Source of the DNA: an uncultured Gammaproteobacteria bacterium
GTDB taxonomy: Bacteria > Pseudomonadota > Gammaproteobacteria > Steroidobacterales > GCA-2729495
NCBI GenBank assembly: GCA_937921935.1
Contig: CAKZWQ010000028.1
Coordinates: 62,001 to 126,000, forward strand
Reading direction: 5' to 3'
DNA: 64,000 nt
The notes beneath the pieces are model-generated. The model saw nothing but the letters and a program-made list of their open reading frames with translations. It made no database searches and had not been told where the DNA came from. Position 1 is the stretch's first letter, and each line of letters opens with the position of its first letter. The translations under genes and the position numbers were made by a program. Of this stretch, positions 57,881 through 64,000 are shown one piece after another.

Positions 57881-59380
57881 CTAGCCCAGCACGTCCTTTA
57901 ATTTTTCCGCGATGGCGGCTACGGCGGCCGGGTCAGCCTGGCTGACAGGCGCATAGTCACTGAAGCGCTCGGGAATCTTCACCGTGGCATCAATACCCAG
58001 TTGCGAACCCGTCATCGGGAAACCCTGCGGGCCCTTGGCAGCTGAAGGGTCCAGGATCATCGCCTGCCCGGAACGATTCATGATGCTGTCCTCATAGGGC
58101 TGGACGCGCGTACCGATCGCAAACTCCACGGCCTGCAGATCGTAGGGATCGATGTCCGGGCCGACGACAACGACAATTTTCGCCGTGCGTCCCCAGCGCC
58201 CCGCCGCACCCCAGACGGCATGTAGCACGAACTTGCCGAATTCCGGGTGGGGCTTCTGGGCACCGTCCACCGTTAGCTGCACGATATAGGTCATGTTGGG
58301 TGTCACGACGACATCCTTGACCTCCGGAATCTTGCGCTGCAGGTCACTGAGGACCTCGCCTTCCACGGGCATCAGCCCCAGGTAGTTGTGATCAAACGGC
58401 GGCATCATTTCGATGGTTGCGTACCACAGGGGATCCTTGCGGTGGGTAATTCGCTTGACGTCGAACACCGGGAATATCTGCAGCTTGTCGTAGTAACCCA
58501 CGGAGTTGGAATGCCAGCCGATGGTGACGTCATCGGCATCGGGCTGGAAGACCCCTTCGATAACCCACTCAGCCGTCGCCGGCACTTCCAGGTCCACCGT
58601 GTCGCACTTGACCAGTTCTACCGGCGAACCGCGCAGGCCGCCGGCAAAGGCAAACTCGTCGCTGCCGAAGGGCGTGCCCGTGCAGGCAGCCAGATGCACA
58701 GCAGGATCACAAAGCTTGGCAACAGCAACTTCCAGGGGCTTGCCCATGGCCTTGGCCTTGGCCAGGTGAATCCCGATGTGATTCATCGGCGGATTCCAGA
58801 AGGCGAAAATCGACAGCTGCTGCTTCTGCTGACGATCAGTGTAGGAGCCCCCGGTGGGATGCCGGCATTCCCACAACTGCGTCAGGCGATACCAGCCCAC
58901 GTTGCGCGCGCCCGTTTCCGGATCCTTGGTCACCACGATGGCACCACATATATAGGAGGAGCCCTCCTGGCCGATCCAGGTATGGGGCAACTGCTTGTCG
59001 AGGGAAATATCGGCCTCTTCAATAACCACCTGCTTGCAGGGGGCGTCTGTGCCATCGACCACCACGGGGGCCTGCCACTTTGCCTGGTCCGCCAGGATAT
59101 CCGCATGCTTGAGCTTGGCAGCCAGGGGGTCGCGCTCGCCCAGGATCATGGCCGTGCGTTCTCGCGTACCGAAGGGGTTGTAGAGGACGGGAATGCCGGG
59201 GGTGTTGTAGCCCTGAAGATTGTTCAGAACCACACCCGGACCATCCGTCTCATGCAGGTGGCGCATCAGGGACTGGAGCTCATTGCTCTCATATTCACAG
59301 TTGATGGGCGCATCCACTTGCTTGAGCTGGCCATCTTCTTCCAGCACCGACAGATACTCGCGCATGTCCTTGAAAGCCAT
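57881..59380 (-). CDS. UbiD family (prFMN-dependent) decarboxylase
   Basis: A 499-residue enzyme of the UbiD fold, which decarboxylates or carboxylates unsaturated acids with prenylated FMN. Seen: NVGWYRLTQLWECRHPTGG, GTPFGSDEFAFAGGLRG, and the catalytic EWVIEGVF Glu pair. ATG 59380 is preceded by AAGGGGAG at 8-base spacing, which favours it over GTG 59389. A UbiX-like prFMN synthase is not in the window. Given the adjacent SDR, MDR and aconitase-type genes, a catabolic aromatic or aliphatic acid decarboxylase is likelier than the UbiD of ubiquinone synthesis. Confidence 0.9.
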   Translation of the reverse strand: MAFKDMREYLSVLEEDGQLKQVDAPINCEYESNELQSLMRHLHETDGPGVVLNNLQGYNTPGIPVLYNPFGTRERTAMILGERDPLAAKLKHADILADQAKWQAPVVVDGTDAPCKQVVIEEADISLDKQLPHTWIGQEGSSYICGAIVVTKDPETGARNVGWYRLTQLWECRHPTGGSYTDRQQKQQLSIFAFWNPPMNHIGIHLAKAKAMGKPLEVAVAKLCDPAVHLAACTGTPFGSDEFAFAGGLRGSPVELVKCDTVDLEVPATAEWVIEGVFQPDADDVTIGWHSNSVGYYDKLQIFPVFDVKRITHRKDPLWYATIEMMPPFDHNYLGLMPVEGEVLSDLQRKIPEVKDVVVTPNMTYIVQLTVDGAQKPHPEFGKFVLHAVWGAAGRWGRTAKIVVVVGPDIDPYDLQAVEFAIGTRVQPYEDSIMNRSGQAMILDPSAAKGPQGFPMTGSQLGIDATVKIPERFSDYAPVSQADPAAVAAIAEKLKDVLG

Positions 59381-59586
59381 CGGCTTCACTCCCCTTGGTT
59401 TTAATTCTTGAACGTGATTCCACGGGCCGATGACCCGGGCGCGGTCACCTTAGCACTTCTGCGGCGACGGCGGCAGCCTTGGCCCGCCGGCCGAATCCGG
59501 CCACGGGCGGCCTTGTCTGCTAAGATTCGCGACCTTTCGGCGAGGGTCCCACGGCTGCTCGCGCAGGCAAACTCAGGAGTAAAAGC

Positions 59587-60384
59587 ATGAGCGAGAGGAA
59601 AGTCGCCATTGTCACGGGCTCAGCGACCGGCGTCGGTGCCGCCGCGGCGATTCTGTTGGCCGAAAAAGGCTGCAATGTGGTGATCAACTACACCCGCAGC
59701 AAAGCCGAGGCCGAGGAAACGGCCGCCGAGTGCCGCAGCAAGGGTGCCGAGGCGATCTGCGTGCAGGCCGACGTATCTGACGATGCCAACTGCCGCGCGA
59801 TGGCCCAGGCAGCCGTCGATGAATGGGGCCGCATCGATTACCTGATCAACAATGCCGCGCGCACCAAGTTCAATCCCTATCCGCAGCTGGACGGCGTGAC
59901 CAAGCAGGACTTTTTGGATATCTACGCCGTCAATGTCGTGGGTGCCTACCAGATGATTCGCGCCGTCGAGCCCCATATCCGCAAAAACCGCGGCGCCATC
60001 GTGAACGATTCATCCATCGGCGGCGTTACCGGCATTGCTTCGTCGATTCCCTATGCGGCATCCAAGGCTGCCCTGAACCTGATGACCAAGTCCCTGGCCC
60101 ACGTGCTGGCGCCGGAAGTTCGTATCAATACGGTGGTGCCGGGCATGATTCAGACCCGCTGGCTCAAGGGCGGCATGGGTGACGAACAATACGAAGCCAT
60201 GCTGGAGTCCACCCGTGAACAACTGCCGCTAAAAGATGTGGCGACGGCGGAAGACATCGCCGAAACCCTGGTGTTCTTCCTGATTGGCGCCGGCTCACGC
60301 CTGGTCACGGGTGAAACCCTGATCGTGGACAGCGGCATTCACATCGGCCAGTTGCCGCCCTACTCCAGCGGCGAAGACTACTGA
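59587..60384 (+). CDS. Short-chain dehydrogenase/reductase (SDR)
   Basis: A 265-residue classical SDR. The NAD(P)-binding loop is TGSATGVGAAAA, the NNAAR segment follows, Ser is in DSSIGGV and the catalytic YAASK is near residue 156. Substrate is unknown; a C-terminal HIGQLPPYSSGEDY tail is unusual but short. A good ribosome-binding site CAGGAG is located before the ATG. It is divergent from the UbiD-family gene and precedes an MDR gene by 25 bases, suggesting a two-gene operon. Confidence 0.92.
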   Translation: MSERKVAIVTGSATGVGAAAAILLAEKGCNVVINYTRSKAEAEETAAECRSKGAEAICVQADVSDDANCRAMAQAAVDEWGRIDYLINNAARTKFNPYPQLDGVTKQDFLDIYAVNVVGAYQMIRAVEPHIRKNRGAIVNDSSIGGVTGIASSIPYAASKAALNLMTKSLAHVLAPEVRINTVVPGMIQTRWLKGGMGDEQYEAMLESTREQLPLKDVATAEDIAETLVFFLIGAGSRLVTGETLIVDSGIHIGQLPPYSSGEDY

Positions 60385-60409
60385 CCGGAGCACCTGACCA
60401 ACCGTCCGG

Positions 60410-61453
60410 ATGAGCGAACGCGTCAACAGGCAGTGGCGGGTCGCCCGCTACCTGGAACCGGGCGAAATGCCCGGCGAAGATCAGTTCGAGTGGGTCCAGG
60501 GCGAAGTCCCTGAGCCCGGTGAGGAAGAGTTCCTGGTGCAGGTCGCCTGCCTGGCGCCCGGACCTGCCCAGCGAGGTTACCTGCTGCCCGGCCGCGGCGA
60601 TTTCCTGCCGCTGGTAAAACCGGGTGAGGTGATGCGCGGTCGCGGCGTCGGCCGAATCGTTGCGTCCCGTCATGCCGATTACCCGGTCGGCGAGGTTTTC
60701 CTCGGGTCACTCGGCTGGCAGGATTATTCGATCCAGCGCCCGCGCGGCGCTGAATTCGTATTCAGCACCGCGTTAATACCTGATCCCGCCGAACCCCTGT
60801 CCCTCGAACTGGGCATGCTGGGCCAGGCCGGGGCCACCGCCTACTTCGGCCTGTTCGAAGCCGCCGGGCTCGTACCGGGCGACACGGTGCTCGTGTCGGC
60901 CGCCGCCGGCGGCGTTGGCTCGATGGTTGGCCAGATCGCGCGCATCCACGGGGCCAAGCGCGTCGTCGGTATTGCCGGCGGCGCAGAAAAATGCGCGTGG
61001 CTTACCAATACGCTGGGCTTCGACACGGCAATTGACTACCGCGACGACAATCTGGAAATACGACTCGCCGAGGAATTTCCGGATGGTATAGACGTGTTCT
61101 TCGACTGTGTCGGTGGCGACACACTGGACACAGCATTGACGCACCTCGCGATGCATGCGCGCGTGGCGATCTGTGGCTACATTTCGACCCAGTACCTCGC
61201 TGACTCCGCGCCAGGGCCTCACAACTACAACTACCTGCTGCGCCGTCGCGCGCGCATGCAGGGCTTTGTGGTTTTCGATTACTGGGAGCGCTTCCCCGCC
61301 GCCCGCGAGAAATTATTCGCCTGGCACAAGGCGGGACAGTTACACAATTGCCAGGATGAAGAACAGGGACTGGAAAAAATGCCCGACTGTCTGGCCAGCC
61401 TGTTCACGGGCGCCAATCGGGGCATCAAGCTGTGTCGCGTCGCGCCTGACTAA
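60410..61453 (+). CDS. NADP-dependent MDR oxidoreductase (alkene/prostaglandin reductase-like)
   Basis: A 347-residue zinc-free medium-chain reductase of the LTB4-dehydrogenase/prostaglandin-reductase group, which reduces the C=C bond of alpha,beta-unsaturated ketones. Seen: an N-terminal catalytic domain, LGMLGQAGATAYFGLFE, the AAAGGVGSMVGQIARI nucleotide loop, the CVGGDTLD block and a C-terminal GANRGIKLCRV. There are no zinc-ligand cysteines. With the preceding SDR and the divergent UbiD decarboxylase it may form an enoate or enone-processing route; this is inferred from neighbours only. Confidence 0.9.
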   Translation: MSERVNRQWRVARYLEPGEMPGEDQFEWVQGEVPEPGEEEFLVQVACLAPGPAQRGYLLPGRGDFLPLVKPGEVMRGRGVGRIVASRHADYPVGEVFLGSLGWQDYSIQRPRGAEFVFSTALIPDPAEPLSLELGMLGQAGATAYFGLFEAAGLVPGDTVLVSAAAGGVGSMVGQIARIHGAKRVVGIAGGAEKCAWLTNTLGFDTAIDYRDDNLEIRLAEEFPDGIDVFFDCVGGDTLDTALTHLAMHARVAICGYISTQYLADSAPGPHNYNYLLRRRARMQGFVVFDYWERFPAAREKLFAWHKAGQLHNCQDEEQGLEKMPDCLASLFTGANRGIKLCRVAPD

Positions 61454-61617
61454 AAAGGCCGTCGCGAGCTGCCGGCGTCGATCAGGGCCCGGCTTGTTCA
61501 GCCGGTTCACCCGCAACGATGTCCAGGCGGACGGGCCCGCTGGCAACCGCAAATACGACCAGCGAACCCGCCCACATCACTGGCTCGACGATTCACCCGA
61601 TGCGCTCTAAAGCAACG

Positions 61618-62511
61618 CTATTTTTTAAAAGGATTCGGGGCGATGGGCGAGACAAACACCTTCAGATTGAATTCAGGCGCCGCCTCATCCGACTGCATCA
61701 CGAAATCCTGGGCCTCGATCCCCCATCGCACGGGTACCCGGCCCCAGCGAAACAAGCCGATAGTACCCAGCCCCACCGGCACAGAAAACCGATCCGAACC
61801 GCTCTTCTGCCAGTCGATAAGAATATTGGGCGTCATACCAATCAGAGTCGTCGAGTCTTTCCGCCAGTTGATGAAATACTGAATATTGGACTGATTGGTG
61901 CTTTCACGATCCCCATCACCAGCGAAATCCCACCAGTGCTGACCCAGAACGCCCAGATTCCAGTTATTCAGTCCGAGGCCACCTGATTCATTCCCCAGGC
62001 GCGCGACCAGGGCAGCGGGACCTGCCTGCCATTTCTCCTGCCCAAGTACGTCCTGACTGGCTGTCGGCAACACAAAAGTCGGCCCAACTCCCCAGATAAA
62101 TCCATCATCCCGGTTCGGCGCTGCCAGAGAGAAAAAAATCGTATCGGTATTGCCCGTCGTCCGCTGCTTGTAGAAAGTATCCGGATCGAAGCCATTGCTG
62201 CCAGGCAGATCTTCACCAACAGGCGCGGTCACCACCCCGGTGATGATTCGATTCACGAGATTCCAGTCACCACCCAGGATGGGTACGGGAAGAATCGGCT
62301 GCAAACTCAGGGTGTTTTGCCACCGACTGCTGCCGTCGGGGTTCTTGCGGAGCGTGAGGTCATTCTGAGACAAAAGCAGCCAGGCATCGGAGACCGGGTT
62401 GTTGGACTTTTGCGCTGCTTTCTCCAGACTCATCTCTGCCTGTTGCGCGGTCGCGGGTGCGCTGATAAAGGACAGCAGTAACAAATAGCAGGTCAGACGA
62501 ATAGCTCTCAT
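61618..62511 (-). CDS. Predicted outer-membrane protein of the 'neuromedin U'-named family
   Basis: A 297-residue exported protein. The signal peptide is AIRLTCYLLLLSFISAPATAQ (cleavage near residue 23); an in-frame extension upstream to 62649 overlaps the RND gene and was rejected. The mature part is beta-rich with alternating hydrophobic strands (PILPVPILGGDWNLVNRIITG, IWGVGPTFVLPTAS, WNLGVLGQHWW), consistent with an outer-membrane barrel. It resembles a proteobacterial family mislabelled neuromedin U in databases. It lies downstream of an RND efflux gene on the same strand, perhaps as an accessory outer-membrane component, but it is not a TolC-type channel. Confidence 0.75.
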   Translation of the reverse strand: MRAIRLTCYLLLLSFISAPATAQQAEMSLEKAAQKSNNPVSDAWLLLSQNDLTLRKNPDGSSRWQNTLSLQPILPVPILGGDWNLVNRIITGVVTAPVGEDLPGSNGFDPDTFYKQRTTGNTDTIFFSLAAPNRDDGFIWGVGPTFVLPTASQDVLGQEKWQAGPAALVARLGNESGGLGLNNWNLGVLGQHWWDFAGDGDRESTNQSNIQYFINWRKDSTTLIGMTPNILIDWQKSGSDRFSVPVGLGTIGLFRWGRVPVRWGIEAQDFVMQSDEAAPEFNLKVFVSPIAPNPFKK

Positions 62512-62614
62512 AACGCGGGCGCCTTTGTTCTCAATCTGGTAATCAGGGGTTGATGCAATAGAGCGAGGCAAATCCAGTAAAACCAGGTTCGCCACGCGCG
62601 TGTCTCGATGTGGA

Positions 62615-64000
62615 TCAGGGACCGACTTGTTTCGCTGTTTGAGCTGCAACGGTGCCCCGGCGTTGCCGGAAACGTTCAGCCAGCGAATAGACCGCCGGCA
62701 CCACCAGCAAGCTCAGCAGCGTCGAACTGACCATACCGCCGATCACAGCCACGGCCAGCGGTCCGGAGAGTTCGACCGCTTTACCGATACCCAGTGCCGG
62801 GACCAGCATCGCGAAGATGATGGTCAGGGACGTCATCAGGATCGGTCGCAACCGCCGCGGGCAGGCAGCCAATAGTGCCGTGTTCACACCCTGCCCCTGC
62901 TCGCGATATTGATTGGTCAGATCCACCAGCAGAATCGAGTTTTTGGCCACCAGCCCAATCAGCAATACCAGGCCGACCATGGAGTAGAGATTCAACGTGG
63001 TCCCGGTGATCGCCAGGGCGGCGACACCACCGATGATCGCCAGGGGTTGCGCGACCATGATGATCAGCGGCTGCGAATAGGAGTGGAACTGGCTGGCCAG
63101 GATCATGTAGACCAGCACCAGTGCCAGCAGGAAGGTAAAGCCGACCCCGCCGGAGGTTTCTTCCAGCTGTTCAGAGCCGCCCTGCAGCCGCAATGTGTAG
63201 CCAGGCGGCAAATAGCCCTGAGCAGCCTCGCGCACGCGATCGACTGCTTCGCCCAGGGAAATGGTCGGGTCCGAGTAGAAAGTAACCGCATACTGTCGGT
63301 TGATGCGCGTAATAACGGCGGGTCCGACCAGTTCCTCGAAGCGCGCAACGGTGTCCAGGCGCACCAGCGCACGGTCGGGGCTGCGCAGGTAAATCTTCGA
63401 CAGGTCATTGAGATCGACATCCTGGCCGGCCTTCAGCCGGATGTCATAAAGTTCGCCGTCACCTGGATCGTCAGTGTACTTCGCCACATTCAGACCACCG
63501 GCCAGCACGTTGGCAGCCTGCGCAATTTCCCGCGAAGACAGGCCAAGTTCCTGGGCAAGTTCCCGATTAACCTGCAGACGCACCTGGGGCAGATCAAGCC
63601 GCAAATCGATGTCGATTTGACCCAGTTCGGAATCCTCGGATAACAGGTCGCGAAATCCTCTGCCGAGTTCCGCGACCCGGTCGAGATCCGGACCCTGTAG
63701 CACAAAGCTCAGTGCTTCACCCCGGGCCGTTCCGGAAATGCCGTAGGGCGCCGGCAGGGCCACGATGCCGGGGACCTTCGCAAATTCCTCACGGAGTATC
63801 GGAATCAGCTCGTACTGTTTCAGCTCGCGTTCTTCCGGCGGCACCATGTTCACGTAGATCAGGCCCTCGTTCACACCACCGGTCCGACCGCCGCCGAGGG
63901 TAGCGAAAATATTGCCGATCTCAGGCCGGGCCATCAGGATGGCCTCGATTTCGAGCATGCGCGCGTTGCCGTAGGCCAGGCTCGTGCCCGTCGGCGTGCG
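62615..64000 (-). CDS. RND (HAE1-type) efflux transporter, C-terminal part, N-terminus beyond window
   Basis: Inner-membrane proton-driven efflux pump subunit; the frame is open to base 64000. The visible part (about 460 codons) covers the second large periplasmic loop (GNIFATLGGGRTGG, YGISGTARGEALSFVLQGPDL, the LGQIDIDLRLDLPQ region) and the last membrane segments, including GLVLLIGLVAKNSILLVDLTNQ with the conserved Lys/Asn region and RRLRPILMTSLTIIFAMLVPALG. It belongs to the hydrophobe/amphiphile group. The membrane-fusion protein would be expected upstream, outside the window. Confidence 0.93.
   Translation of the reverse strand, partial: RTPTGTSLAYGNARMLEIEAILMARPEIGNIFATLGGGRTGGVNEGLIYVNMVPPEERELKQYELIPILREEFAKVPGIVALPAPYGISGTARGEALSFVLQGPDLDRVAELGRGFRDLLSEDSELGQIDIDLRLDLPQVRLQVNRELAQELGLSSREIAQAANVLAGGLNVAKYTDDPGDGELYDIRLKAGQDVDLNDLSKIYLRSPDRALVRLDTVARFEELVGPAVITRINRQYAVTFYSDPTISLGEAVDRVREAAQGYLPPGYTLRLQGGSEQLEETSGGVGFTFLLALVLVYMILASQFHSYSQPLIIMVAQPLAIIGGVAALAITGTTLNLYSMVGLVLLIGLVAKNSILLVDLTNQYREQGQGVNTALLAACPRRLRPILMTSLTIIFAMLVPALGIGKAVELSGPLAVAVIGGMVSSTLLSLLVVPAVYSLAERFRQRRGTVAAQTAKQVGP

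Overview
The window is about 64 kb of GC-rich, gene-dense, single-replicon chromosomal DNA from a gammaproteobacterium, probably free-living and aerobic. The family-level affiliation is not fixed; a marine or soil lineage outside the classical enterics and pseudomonads fits best. Supporting this are the gene orders purM-purN / DUF2066 / CDP-alcohol phosphatidyltransferase / hda / DUF2069 / wrbA, metG-rsxABCDGE-nth and aceE-aceF-lpdA, together with ValS, RNase T and twitching ATPases. No tRNA, rRNA, CRISPR array, integrase or insertion sequence was found. Most neighbours overlap by 1 to 15 bases (ATGA, GTGA or TGATG junctions), so translational coupling is common.

Layout. 1-5.6 kb: the 3' part of valS, then a moxR-DUF58-transglutaminase operon. 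5.6-9.5 kb (minus): a PSD-like pseudoenzyme, pssA, family 4 uracil-DNA glycosylase, rimI and an MFS transporter. 9.6-16 kb: proS and a lytic transglycosylase; acylphosphatase and a lipoprotein; wrbA-DUF2069; hda, a CDP-alcohol phosphatidyltransferase and DUF2066. 16-19.4 kb: purM-purN facing apbC-dcd. 19.6-24.2 kb: a HEAT-repeat Ser/Thr kinase followed by two PilT-type ATPases. 24.3-32 kb: metG, the complete Rsx/Rnf electron-transport complex and nth. 32-38.4 kb: a less conserved stretch with a large internally duplicated lipoprotein, a LuxR-type regulator, a CPA1 antiporter and a secreted multidomain protein. 38.5-44.7 kb: the pyruvate dehydrogenase operon. 44.8-49.8 kb: M17 peptidase, RNase T, PuuD-like membrane protein, nadC, cytochrome b561 and YceI. 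49.8-55 kb: acetoacetyl-CoA synthetase, cytochrome c' and a GAF-PAS-PAS-GGDEF-EAL protein. 55-61.5 kb: an isocitrate-lyase-family / LeuD-like / LeuC-like trio, a UbiD-family decarboxylase and divergent SDR and MDR oxidoreductases, probably catabolic. 61.6-64 kb: an outer-membrane protein and the C-terminal part of an RND efflux pump.

Points most worth following up: (i) the HEAT-kinase/PilT/PilT module lying between apbC and metG; (ii) a phosphatidylserine-decarboxylase homologue that has lost both its catalytic His and its self-cleaving Gly-Ser, placed directly upstream of pssA; (iii) the aconitase-like/lyase trio next to a UbiD enzyme; (iv) a duplicated lipoprotein divergent from a LuxR regulator, with a shared 11-mer and small palindromes between them; (v) a composite secreted protein with a Cys-rich motif, thrombospondin type 3 repeats and an Ig-like domain.
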